From positions 1 to 33,289 of the forward strand of contig JABMNC010000044.1 of assembly GCA_013205365.1 (NCBI GenBank): a DNA stretch of 33,289 nucleotides. The letters are read 5' to 3'. A program made the position numbers and the translations under genes. The stretch comes from Cryomorphaceae bacterium (GTDB taxonomy: Bacteria; Bacteroidota; Bacteroidia; Flavobacteriales; Schleiferiaceae). The notes beneath the pieces were generated by a model. The model did no database searches. It worked only from the letters and a program-made list of their open reading frames with translations, and was not told where the DNA came from. This document shows, piece by piece, positions 24,571-32,260 of the stretch. Numbering within the stretch: position 1 is the first letter of the stretch; each line of letters starts with the position of its first letter.

Positions 24571-25478
24571 TTATACTTATTTTGTCAGCCAACCGCAATC
24601 TTTACTCCACCCGCAGGCTTGTGGAGGCAGCGGAATCCCGCGGACACCAGGTCAAGGTCATGAATATTGGGCGCAGCTATGCCGTTCTTTCTGCCAATGA
24701 ACTCGACATTTACTACGGAGACCACCGAATTGAAGGGGTCGATGCGGTGATTCCAAGAATTGGGGCATCGATAACTATTTATGGCGCTGCAATGCTCCGT
24801 CAGCTCGAGATGAAGCAGGTCTTCACTCCCGTGAGCAGCCTTGCCTTAGTGCGGTCCCGAGACAAGCTTCGCGCCCTGCAGATTCTAGCCAAGGCAGGGG
24901 TGGCCATTCCACGAACCGCCGTTGCCAAGCAGCCCTCTGACGTGGACGCACTGATTAAAGAAGTAGGCGGAGCCCCTCTGGTAGTCAAACTCTTGGAGGG
25001 CACTCAGGGCAAGGGAGTGGTTTTGGCGGAGTCCAAAACAGCTGCGCGAAGCGTAATTGAGGCCTTTTATTCCCTTGACGCCAATATTTTGGTGCAGGAG
25101 TTCATTAAAGAAGCCAAAGGAGCCGACATTCGCGCCATTGTGGTGGGAGGTAAGGTCGTTGCCGCCTACAAACGCCAAGGCCGCGAAGGCGAATTTCGGA
25201 GCAATTTGCACGGAGGCGGTCAGGGAATTCCCATCAAACTCAAGGCAAGCGAGCGCGCCATGGCCGTGAAGGCTGCCAAAGCCCTAGGACTTATGGTCGC
25301 AGGGGTAGACATGCTCCAAAGCGCCCGTGGCCCCTTAATCATGGAGGTCAATTCCTCTCCCGGATTGGGCGGAGTAGAATCCGTCACCGGAATCGACGTG
25401 GCCGGCCACATCATAGACTACATAGCTGCCAACCATCTGCAGTCCAAGGCCCAGTCCAAGGACAAAATCGGAGTCTAA
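24567..25478 (+). CDS. rimK: RimK-like ATP-grasp glutamate ligase
   Basis: 303 residues, like E. coli RimK (300). It adds glutamates to the C-terminus of ribosomal protein S6, and some relatives make peptides or coenzyme conjugates. The N-terminal segment MIILILSANRNLYSTRRLVEAAESRGH is followed by VIPRIGASITIYGAAMLRQLE, and the ATP-grasp core RSRDKLRALQILAKAGVAIPRTA, VVKLLEGTQGKGV and VQEFIKEAKGADIRAIVV. Metal-binding residues lie in GVDMLQSARGPLIMEVNSSPGLGGVE. It overlaps the RimB-like gene (ATGA). The very end has a small in-frame duplication (QSKAQSKD). The next gene, rsmE, starts directly after its stop. Confidence 0.93.
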   Translation: MIILILSANRNLYSTRRLVEAAESRGHQVKVMNIGRSYAVLSANELDIYYGDHRIEGVDAVIPRIGASITIYGAAMLRQLEMKQVFTPVSSLALVRSRDKLRALQILAKAGVAIPRTAVAKQPSDVDALIKEVGGAPLVVKLLEGTQGKGVVLAESKTAARSVIEAFYSLDANILVQEFIKEAKGADIRAIVVGGKVVAAYKRQGREGEFRSNLHGGGQGIPIKLKASERAMAVKAAKALGLMVAGVDMLQSARGPLIMEVNSSPGLGGVESVTGIDVAGHIIDYIAANHLQSKAQSKDKIGV

Positions 25479-26189
25479 ATGCACCATTTTTGGGGACTTA
25501 GGCAAGGCCGTAATTTAATTTTAAATGAAGAAGAAAGCCGGCATGCTCGAAGCGTGCTTAGGCTCTCTGACGGCGACCTCGTGAGGGTCCTTGACGGCGA
25601 GGGATCGGCCTGGGACGGTGCGCTTCAGTTCATCAACAAGCGAGACGCAATGGTGGCCAATGCCCTTGAAGTCCCAAACTACGGGGCTGTTTCGGGCTCC
25701 TTTCACCTCTATGTGGCTCCGACCAAAAACCTCGACCGCCTGGAGTGGCTGCTTGAAAAATCCGTAGAAATGGGCATTCATTCCCTGACCCTTTTGGAAT
25801 GCGCCCGTTCGGAGCGAAGGAGGCTCAAACTCGACCGACTGGTACGCGTCATGCAAGCAGCCTGCAAGCAAAGCGGCAAGGGAAGGCTGCCCCTACTCCA
25901 TGGCCCCATTCCCTTTGCGCAAGCATTGGAGAACTGCACCTGCGAGCAAAAAGCCATTGCGGCCTTAATAGACGGAGCGGATTCTCATTTTCTACCGCCA
26001 TTGATCCGCAGCAAACCAGGAGAATCCTGGTCGGTTTTTATTGGCCCCGAGGGAGACTTCAACGAGTCTGAAGTGTCGGCCGCGCAATCAAAGGGATTCG
26101 TCTTAGTGCACTTGGGCCCCCACCGACTGAGGACAGAAACCGCCGGACTTTATGCGGTAGCGGCATTTGCCCAGCGTTTGGTCAGCTAA
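25479..26189 (+). CDS. rsmE: 16S rRNA (uracil-1498-N3)-methyltransferase RsmE
   Basis: 236 residues, normal size. It methylates U1498 near the decoding centre of 16S rRNA using SAM with a knotted SPOUT fold. An N-terminal PUA-like domain (LNEEESRHARSVLRLSDGDLV, LDGEG) comes first. The SPOUT part has APTKNLDRLEWLLEKSVEMG, LLECARSERRR, AACKQSGKGRLPLL, SVFIGPEGDFNESEVSAAQSKGFVLVHLGPHRLRTETAGLYAVA (in parts) with the knot loop IGPEGDF and the LRTETA signature. The ATG follows the rimK stop with no spacing, and its stop overlaps that of hutH on the other strand (CTAA). Confidence 0.96.
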   Translation: MHHFWGLRQGRNLILNEEESRHARSVLRLSDGDLVRVLDGEGSAWDGALQFINKRDAMVANALEVPNYGAVSGSFHLYVAPTKNLDRLEWLLEKSVEMGIHSLTLLECARSERRRLKLDRLVRVMQAACKQSGKGRLPLLHGPIPFAQALENCTCEQKAIAALIDGADSHFLPPLIRSKPGESWSVFIGPEGDFNESEVSAAQSKGFVLVHLGPHRLRTETAGLYAVAAFAQRLVS

Positions 26190-27691
26190 AAAACCTCGTC
26201 GAGCCCGCCCAAGGCCTGGGTTTGCACAAAATGCAGCGCTGCCTCCATGGCTTCGTGGGCATAATAGTCGCCGGGGCTAGCCGCATATTCCCGACGGAAT
26301 GATGCCTTCAAGGCCTCAAGCTTGGGGCCTAAGTCGCGGACGCTGCGCTCTGAGGCCTGAACCGCACAAAGCCATTCCATAGCCAGTATGCGCTCAACGT
26401 TCCCCAAAACTTCGTACAGGTCGGTCGCGGCGTTGGCGCCCATGCTCACGTGGTCTTCTTGGCCGGCGCTGCTGTCTATACTGTCGGCACTTGCAGGGGT
26501 AGCACGCTGCTTGTTGCGGCTCACTAGGGCCGCAGCTGCGTACTGCACGATCATAAGGCCACTCTCTACGCCACTGTCCACAGCGAGAAACATGGGAAGT
26601 CCGCGCTTGCCAAGGCAGAGCTGGTTGATGCGGCGCTCGCTTATGCTGCCCCACTCTGCACTGGCAATTTTAACGTAATCAAAGACCAAAGCAAGGGGCT
26701 GGCCGTGAAAATGACCTGCACTAACGCCGTCGCCAGAATCGGTGAAAACCAAGGGATTGTCGGTTACCGAGCAGGACTCGGTTTGAAGTACCCGCAGGGC
26801 ATGGGTCCAAGCGTCTCGGCTGGCTCCGTGAACCTGGGGCATGCAGCGAAACGAGTAGGGATCCTGAACGTGGACTTTGCCGTAGTGCCACCCGGGCGAA
26901 CCATCGGCCCAAGTGCGTACGCTGCGCGCCACCCCTACCTGGCCATGGTGCGGACGCAGAGCATGAACACGTTCCTCAAAGGGCGAGGGCATTCCGTCAT
27001 AGGCAAGTAGGGATGCGGTTCCCACGGCGTCGGCCCAATGCGCTATTGCCGCAGCCTTGATTGCGCTAGCAAAACCAACTGCCTGCATGAACTGGGTTCC
27101 GTTAATGAGCGCAAGACCCTCCTTGGCCTCGAGTACTTGCGGGCTTAAGCCCAATTCCGCCCAAAACTGAGTTGCCAATTTGCGCTGGCCTCGATGGTGC
27201 ACAAAGCCTTCGCCAATCAGGGCAAGCGACAGGTGCGCAAGGGGTGCCAAGTCACCCGAAGCCCCGAGGGATCCCATAATGGGCACCTCCGGTAGGGCGT
27301 CTTCCTTGAGCAGGACGAGCAGCGCATCCAAAAGTTCGGGCCTAACGCCCGAGTGCCCGAGGGCTAGGTTACGCGCCTTGGTAGCGAGCATTAACCGCAC
27401 CATAGCGGGCTCCGCCAAGGGTCCCGACCCTGCCGCATGGCTAATAATTAGGTTGCGTTGAAGCTTTTGAAGGTCCTGCCGCTCCACTGCTATGGTGCAC
27501 AAGGCGCCAAACCCCGTATTTACCCCATAAACGATGCGACCCTCTTCAATTCCGCGGTCCAAAACGAGGCGATTTGCCGCTACGGCTTCTCGGTCAGCGC
27601 GCTCAAGCTGAAGCTGCGCCTGGCCCCTTGCAACGCTCTGCCACTGGCTAAGGGTCCATTCGGCGGTTAGGTTTAGTGCATTCAATGGCAT
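26186..27691 (-). CDS. hutH: Histidine ammonia-lyase
   Basis: 501 residues. It deaminates histidine to urocanate, the first step of histidine breakdown. The self-forming MIO cofactor triad Ala-Ser-Gly is at residues 144-146 in GSLGASGDLAPLAHL. Other active-site residues are the tyrosine in YGVNTGFG, the S84-H85 pair in IISHAAGSG that marks histidine rather than tyrosine specificity, YSFRCMPQVHG, and the glutamate in AGQEDHVSMG. I chose the ATG at 27691; an upstream TTG at 27709 is in frame but falls next to the promoter box. No other hut genes are adjacent. Divergent from the light/DNA-repair operon. Confidence 0.94.
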   Translation of the reverse strand: MPLNALNLTAEWTLSQWQSVARGQAQLQLERADREAVAANRLVLDRGIEEGRIVYGVNTGFGALCTIAVERQDLQKLQRNLIISHAAGSGPLAEPAMVRLMLATKARNLALGHSGVRPELLDALLVLLKEDALPEVPIMGSLGASGDLAPLAHLSLALIGEGFVHHRGQRKLATQFWAELGLSPQVLEAKEGLALINGTQFMQAVGFASAIKAAAIAHWADAVGTASLLAYDGMPSPFEERVHALRPHHGQVGVARSVRTWADGSPGWHYGKVHVQDPYSFRCMPQVHGASRDAWTHALRVLQTESCSVTDNPLVFTDSGDGVSAGHFHGQPLALVFDYVKIASAEWGSISERRINQLCLGKRGLPMFLAVDSGVESGLMIVQYAAAALVSRNKQRATPASADSIDSSAGQEDHVSMGANAATDLYEVLGNVERILAMEWLCAVQASERSVRDLGPKLEALKASFRREYAASPGDYYAHEAMEAALHFVQTQALGGLDEVF

Positions 27692-27706
27692 AAGTTTGGG
27701 TTTCAA

Positions 27707-27714
27707 CAAAAGTA
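27707..27714 (-). promoter_or_regulatory. -7 promoter box TACTTTTG for hutH
   Basis: Exact TAnnTTTG on the minus strand, 15 bases upstream of the proposed hutH ATG. A weaker TAGAGTTT lies 13 bases away pointing toward the dehydrogenase at 27738. Confidence 0.5.
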
Positions 27715-27737
27715 GCGCGAGGCGTGTTAGAGTTTTT

Positions 27738-28418
27738 ATGAAAACATACTTTATAATTGGTCATCGTAGCGGAATTGGACGCGCCCTTGCCGAATTGCTT
27801 CTTCAGCGCGGAGACTACGTCCTTGGCCTGTCGCGCCAGCCGGCTGACTTTTCGCATGCCAACCTTCGCGAAATTCAAGCCGATATTGTAACCTGGGACG
27901 GCTCTGGGCTTCCCGAAGAACTCGACGGGTTGGTCTACGCTCCCGGCAGCATCAACCTAAAACCCTTCAAGGGTTACAAGATCGAAGACTTTAGGAACGA
28001 CTTCGAAATCAATGCTCTTGCTGCGGCCTTAACGCTCCAGAAGGCCGAGAAAGCGCTTCGTGCAGCCCAAGGTTCTGCACTGCTCTTTAGCACGGTAGCT
28101 GTTTCTCAGGGAATGAGCTACCATGCAAGCATTGCCATGGCTAAAGGCGCTGTAGAAGGTCTCGTGCGGTCCCTTGCAGCGGAATGGGCTCCTGCAATGC
28201 GGGTCAATGCCATAGCCCCGTCCATCACCGATACTCCCTTGGCGAATAAAATACTCGGCAACGAAGCCCGCGCGGCGGCAGCGGCAGAACGCCACCCCCT
28301 AAAGCGCGTCGGCCAAGTAGCTGATTTGGCCCATGCTGGCCTTCTTTTGCTCGACAATTCATGGATCAGTGGCCAGGTTTTGGGAGTCGACGGCGGCATG
28401 AGCAGCCTTCGCCCCTAG
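27738..28418 (+). CDS. Short-chain dehydrogenase/reductase-like protein lacking the usual catalytic tyrosine
   Basis: 226 residues starting MKTYFIIGHRSGIGRALAEL, an SDR Rossmann start with the nucleotide loop G8-x3-G-x-G14. ADIVTWDG gives the adenine-pocket aspartate. YAPGSINLKPF stands where NNAG-like motifs occur. RVNAIAPSITDTPLANKIL and ISGQVLGVDGGMS are standard C-terminal SDR features. The catalytic YxxxK is altered: K136 lies in SIAMAKGAVEGL, but the residue four before it is I132, not Tyr; Y128 is eight before. It may bind NAD(P) without ordinary SDR catalysis, or use another residue. It opens the photolyase operon; the flavin-reductase start overlaps its stop by one base (TAGTG). Confidence 0.88.
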   Translation: MKTYFIIGHRSGIGRALAELLLQRGDYVLGLSRQPADFSHANLREIQADIVTWDGSGLPEELDGLVYAPGSINLKPFKGYKIEDFRNDFEINALAAALTLQKAEKALRAAQGSALLFSTVAVSQGMSYHASIAMAKGAVEGLVRSLAAEWAPAMRVNAIAPSITDTPLANKILGNEARAAAAAERHPLKRVGQVADLAHAGLLLLDNSWISGQVLGVDGGMSSLRP

Positions 28419-29059
28419 TGATTACCGAAGCCCTTTGGACCCAATGGGCGCCGCGCTACAGGGCCCAGTTCTTTAATTCCCTAAGCGGGCCTCGACAGGT
28501 CGGCTTGCTCACTTCGTTCTCGCCCGAAGGCATTGCCAATGCGGCCGTGTTTAGCCAAACCCTTCATGTGAGCGCCAACCCGCCCCAGCTTGGTTTTCTG
28601 TTTCGGCCCCTAACCGACGAGCACCAAGGGCTGCGCTACTGCAGGGAGCAACAAGCCTTCGGCTTTCATCTTCTGGGCGGACAGCAGTTCGAGGCAAGGC
28701 AGCTTCACCAGTGCAGCGCTAAGTATCCTGAGGGTCAGAGCGAGCTTGACTCCGTCGGCCTACCCTGGCAGTCCTTTGAGCACATTCCTGCCCCTCGCAT
28801 CACCTCGGCTTTGGTTGCTTACGGACTTCGACTCGACGAAGAGCACCTTCTCGCCAACGGCAGTGTTTTGTTGGTGGGGTCCGTCGTTGAGGTGCACCTT
28901 GCCCCTTCAATGACTATCGAAGAATATGGATTTGTGCCAATGCCCCAGGACCATTTTACCGCACAAGGTCTTGACACCTACTTGCACAGCAAGACCGTGG
29001 CTCAGCTTCCCTATGCGGAAGTTAATGCAGAGGTGACCGATCCATTGCTCAAGCCATAA
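28418..29059 (+). CDS. Flavin reductase-like, FMN-binding split-barrel protein
   Basis: About 213 residues. The core FFNSLSGPRQVGLLTSFSPEGIANAAVFS (in parts) matches the FMN-binding split-barrel fold of DIM6/NTAB-type flavin reductases, followed by PPQLGFLFRP and an EHIPAPRITSALVAYGLR strand pair. The GTG at 28418 overlaps the dehydrogenase stop (TAGTG); an upstream ATG would overlap that gene by 58 bases and adds a non-homologous-looking tail. Given the two flavin-dependent photolyases downstream, a role in reducing or loading flavin is a reasonable inference, but family members have many substrates. Followed after 3 bases by the DUF2256 remnant. Confidence 0.85.
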   Translation: MITEALWTQWAPRYRAQFFNSLSGPRQVGLLTSFSPEGIANAAVFSQTLHVSANPPQLGFLFRPLTDEHQGLRYCREQQAFGFHLLGGQQFEARQLHQCSAKYPEGQSELDSVGLPWQSFEHIPAPRITSALVAYGLRLDEEHLLANGSVLLVGSVVEVHLAPSMTIEEYGFVPMPQDHFTAQGLDTYLHSKTVAQLPYAEVNAEVTDPLLKP

Positions 29060-29062
29060 ACC

Positions 29063-29216
29063 GTGCGCGGAGTAGCCAAGAATAACCTGCCCCAAGGACT
29101 GCATCCAATGCGGCCGACCCTTTGCCTGGCGCAAAAAATGGGAGCGCGACTGGGATCAGGTCAAATTTTGCTCGGACCGCTGCCGTGGGGATTCTAAAAA
29201 AACACAAAGCCCATGA
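29063..29216 (+). pseudogene. DUF2256 zinc-ribbon-like small protein, frameshifted
   Basis: Starting with GTG at 29063, one frame gives VRGVAKNNLPQ, the usual beginning of DUF2256 proteins. The next frame then gives KDCIQCGRPFAWRKKW followed by ERDWDQVKFCSDRCRG, which is the rest of the family, with the four cysteines C-x2-C ... C-x3-C. The break is at or just after the CCCC run (29090-29093): removing one base or adding two restores a protein of about 50 residues. No ATG, GTG or TTG is available in the second frame before the first cysteine. The reading ends in a TGA overlapping the photolyase ATG, the same coupling as intact neighbours. DUF2256 genes often accompany photolyase/cryptochrome genes. 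It could be a true mutation, recoding or an assembly error. Confidence 0.8.
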
Positions 29217-30736
29217 TTCTTAGACTCATCCTGGGCGACCAACTCAACCCCAAGCACTCCTGGTTTGACAGCCCGCGCGAAGACGTCGTCTACGCCCTGT
29301 TTGAATCCGAAGAAGAACTCCGCTACGCCCCGCACCACCGCCAAAAAATGCTCGCCTTCTTGCACGGCATGGAGCGGCTTGCTCATAACCTCGAGGCCGA
29401 AGGCCATCGTGTGGCCTACTGGACCCTCGACGACCCCCGGCAGCAAGGAAGCCTTCGGGCAAACCTGGAAGCCCTCCGAGCCGAAATAGAACAAACAGGT
29501 CAAACGGTACAAATTGAGTATCAGGAGCCCGACGAATGGAGGCTAAGCGAGTCTTTTAAGGGCCTTGGGACCTGCGTACCGAGCGAACACTTTCTCACCG
29601 AGCGAAGCACGGTAGCCAATCAGTTTGCGGGCAAAAAGACCTTCCTCATGGAATCGTTTTACCGAGTAATGCGTCAAAAGTGGAATGTTCTCCTCAATGC
29701 GGCAGGCCAGGCAGAAGGAGGAGCCTGGAACTTCGATTCCGACAACCGGTCCAAGTGGGACCCCAAGCAAAGCGTTCCGGCCGAGTGGCGGGCGCACCAT
29801 AACCTAAGCGAGCTGAATGAACGCCTCGATCGTCATGGAATCCCAAGTTGGGGTGAAGCCAGCGCAGAAGACTTCCCTTGGCCCGCCGACCGAGCCGAAG
29901 CACTCAGCATCCTCGACCATTTTATAGAGCACCTACTTCCGCTTTTTGGTCGGTTTCAGGACTCTCTGGCCGAAGATCAGGACTTTCTCTTTCACAGCAG
30001 ACTATCCTTTGCGCTCAATACCAAAATGCTTAGTCCGCTTGAGGTAGTTCAGCGAGCAGAACAGGCCTATCGCATGGAACCACAGCGCGTTCCCCTTGCC
30101 GCCGCTGAAGGCTTCATTCGGCAAATTTTGGGTTGGCGCGAATACATCCGCGGTATTTATTGGGCAAAAATGCCCGAATACCAGAACCTGAACTTCTTTA
30201 ACCACGACCGAGCCCTACCCGACTGGATGTTCACCGGTAAAACTAAAATGCGCTGCCTAAGCGTCGCAGTGGACCAAAGCCTGCGTACGGCCTATGCCCA
30301 CCACATTCAGCGCCTTATGGTTATAGGCAACTTTGCTCTTCTGTCGGGACTGGACCCCAGCAAACTCGATGCATGGTACCTCGGCATTTACATCGACGCG
30401 GTGGAATGGGTCGAGCTGCCCAACACCCGCGGCATGAGCCAGTTTGCCGACGGCGGCATTGTGGGAACCAAACCCTATGTAAGCAGCGGATCCTACCTCA
30501 ATAAGCAGGGCAACCACTGCGCGAAATGCACCTATTCCGTCGCCGAAAAAGTGGGCGATAATGCCTGCCCCTTTAACTCCCTTTACTGGCATTTTCACGA
30601 ACGCAACCGGCACCTGCTCGAGCGGAATCCCCGCATTGGAATGGTCTACCGAACCTGGGACAAGATGAACCCCGATCATCGTGAATCTTTACTTGATCAG
30701 GCAGAGCATAACCTAAATAGAATAAACGAGTTATGA
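29213..30736 (+). CDS. Iron-sulfur bacterial cryptochrome/photolyase (PhrB-like, DPRP family)
   Basis: 507 residues, matching the FeS-BCP group, which repairs (6-4) photoproducts in its studied member PhrB of Agrobacterium. The N-terminal antenna domain begins MILRLILGDQLNPKHSWF. The FAD domain has SRLSFALNTKMLSP, GFIRQILGWREYIRGIYW, HHIQRLMVIGNFALLSGLDP and YIDAVEWVELPNTRGMSQFADGG (in parts). Four cysteines at 348, 436, 439 and 452 (MRCLS, HCAKC, NACPF) have the same spacing as the PhrB cluster cysteines 350, 438, 441 and 454. PhrB carries a ribityllumazine antenna. The start overlaps the DUF2256 stop and its stop overlaps the next photolyase start (both ATGA). Confidence 0.94.
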   Translation: MILRLILGDQLNPKHSWFDSPREDVVYALFESEEELRYAPHHRQKMLAFLHGMERLAHNLEAEGHRVAYWTLDDPRQQGSLRANLEALRAEIEQTGQTVQIEYQEPDEWRLSESFKGLGTCVPSEHFLTERSTVANQFAGKKTFLMESFYRVMRQKWNVLLNAAGQAEGGAWNFDSDNRSKWDPKQSVPAEWRAHHNLSELNERLDRHGIPSWGEASAEDFPWPADRAEALSILDHFIEHLLPLFGRFQDSLAEDQDFLFHSRLSFALNTKMLSPLEVVQRAEQAYRMEPQRVPLAAAEGFIRQILGWREYIRGIYWAKMPEYQNLNFFNHDRALPDWMFTGKTKMRCLSVAVDQSLRTAYAHHIQRLMVIGNFALLSGLDPSKLDAWYLGIYIDAVEWVELPNTRGMSQFADGGIVGTKPYVSSGSYLNKQGNHCAKCTYSVAEKVGDNACPFNSLYWHFHERNRHLLERNPRIGMVYRTWDKMNPDHRESLLDQAEHNLNRINEL

Positions 30737-31950
30737 TTGCCTGGTGGCTCCGTCACGATCGCCGACTCAGCGACAACTCTTGCTGGGAATTTGCACTCAA
30801 AGAAGCAGCTAAAACAGGCGAAGAGGTCAGGGTTTTCTTTGCCTGGAACCGCCTCCACCTTGATGCTGGAATTGGTGGAATTCCGCGCATGAGCGCGCGT
30901 CGCATCGACTGGACGAAAAAAGACCTTAAAATGATGCGCACAGAGCTTCAAAAACACGGAATCAACCTAGAAGAAACCGAAGGTTCCGCCCTTGATTGGC
31001 TTCGAACGCACCGACCGAGTACCCTCACCTACAGCTTTGCGGTGGCTCATGAGGAGCGCCAAGACGAAGCCCAACTTTTGCCCTTGGTAAAGCGGATTCA
31101 AGGATTTTGGACGCACAGTATTCTCGAACCAGACAGCATTCCGGGGGGATTAAACCAACTGCCAGAGGTTTTCACCCCCTTTAGGCACAAGATTGAGCGA
31201 GAAAACCTCCGCTTTGAATTGCCTCCCTTACTGGTGAAGCCCAACGTGGAATCTCCCACCTCAAGCAGTCTAGCCTTTCCCTTTGAGCCTGGCGAAGCCT
31301 CGGCATTAGCCCGTCTAATAGCATACATGGGCAATCCAGAAGGAGCCGCGGAGTACAAGACACGCCGCAATGGTCTTCTCGGGACCGAATATTCCACCAA
31401 ATTTTCTCCATGGCTGGCATCGGGCGCACTGAGTCCACGCCGAATTTGGCAGGCTTGCCTGTCTCTCGAGGAGTCGCTCGGAGGCAGTCCCGAGGTAGAA
31501 TGGATCCGCGTGGAACTTCTTTGGCGGGAGTACTTTCAATGGGTCGCCTACCGTGCAGGCAGCCGACTTTTTATTAAAAAGGGATTTAGGGAGCAGTCGC
31601 CCCGAGCCGGATTCAACGCCCGGGCATTCCAACGTTGGGTCGACGGCCTAACCGGTGACGATTTTGTAAACGCAGGCATGCGAGAACTCGCAGAAACGGG
31701 CTTTAGCAGCAACCGCGCTCGGCAGAATTTAGCGTCCTACCTGATCCACGATCTCGGCATCGATTGGCGCTACGGTGCCGCATACTTTGAGGCGCAACTG
31801 CTTGACTACGACCCGGCGAGCAATTGGGCTAATTGGGCCTATTTGGCTGGCGTGGGCAACGACCCCCGCCCTGTTCGGCGATTCAACACGGTCAAGCAGG
31901 CCCAAGACTACGATGCCAACCGAGCTTTTCGCAAGGCTTGGCAGCAGTAG
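30733..31950 (+). CDS. DASH-type cryptochrome/photolyase
   Basis: 405 residues, shorter than typical DASH proteins (about 430-500). The N-terminal photolyase domain starts IAWWLRHDRRLSDNSCWEFAL. The FAD-binding domain contains TKFSPWLASGALSPRRIW, VELLWREYFQWVAYRAG, MRELAETGFSSNRARQNLASYLIHDLGIDWRYGA (in parts) and DYDPASNWANWAYLAGVGNDPR, a pattern typical of cryptochrome DASH. It ends soon after QAQDYDANRAFRKAWQQ, so the usual C-terminal extension is missing. DASH proteins repair cyclobutane dimers in single-stranded DNA or act as light sensors. It overlaps the upstream FeS photolyase by 4 bases and ends the operon. Confidence 0.92.
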   Translation: MIAWWLRHDRRLSDNSCWEFALKEAAKTGEEVRVFFAWNRLHLDAGIGGIPRMSARRIDWTKKDLKMMRTELQKHGINLEETEGSALDWLRTHRPSTLTYSFAVAHEERQDEAQLLPLVKRIQGFWTHSILEPDSIPGGLNQLPEVFTPFRHKIERENLRFELPPLLVKPNVESPTSSSLAFPFEPGEASALARLIAYMGNPEGAAEYKTRRNGLLGTEYSTKFSPWLASGALSPRRIWQACLSLEESLGGSPEVEWIRVELLWREYFQWVAYRAGSRLFIKKGFREQSPRAGFNARAFQRWVDGLTGDDFVNAGMRELAETGFSSNRARQNLASYLIHDLGIDWRYGAAYFEAQLLDYDPASNWANWAYLAGVGNDPRPVRRFNTVKQAQDYDANRAFRKAWQQ

Positions 31951-31987
31951 TAACGATAAAAACTCCGCCTGCATAGTAAATTGCGGC

Positions 31988-32260
31988 ATGCAACAGGACC
32001 TACGAATTATCGCACTCTACTTTCGCGGGCTTTTCTATCGCTACGAAAACTCCAAAGGAGGCATTCCCATTGGAGAAACCCTGCTCCTGCAGGAGATGCT
32101 CCTGCGCAAAGTAATTGCTCCGCACCCGCTGGATGCGAGCCGTGCCATTCTCACCTTTCGCGGCGAACGATACGCCAAAGACATTGTGCACAAAATGATT
32201 CGTCCCGTGCTCTATATTATTTTAAGCATCATCTTGGCCGCTACGCTCCTTGGAATCTAA
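31988..32260 (+). CDS. Small protein with C-terminal membrane anchor, unknown function
   Basis: About 90 residues from the ATG at 31988. I do not recognise a family. The body has a hydrophilic start (MQQDLRIIALYFRGLFYRYE), a GGIPIGETLLLQEMLLRKV helix-like stretch and a FRGERYAKDIVHKMI basic segment. The last 20 residues (PVLYIILSIILAATLLGI) are a single membrane helix at the very end, so it looks tail-anchored to the inner membrane. The reading frame is open further upstream into the photolyase gene, but this ATG is the first after that gene. The DUF2490 gene overlaps its end by 11 bases, implying co-expression. Confidence 0.6.
   Translation: MQQDLRIIALYFRGLFYRYENSKGGIPIGETLLLQEMLLRKVIAPHPLDASRAILTFRGERYAKDIVHKMIRPVLYIILSIILAATLLGI

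Noticed and set aside
25440..25461. Short direct repeat CAGTCCAAGG twice near the rimK end
   Set aside because: Only 10 bases, in frame, giving a small QSK duplication at the protein tail; no sign of a mobile or regulatory repeat.
31964..31987. Possible promoter box (TAAATTGC) before the small tail-anchored gene
   Set aside because: Only six of eight matches and no mirrored partner; too weak to list.
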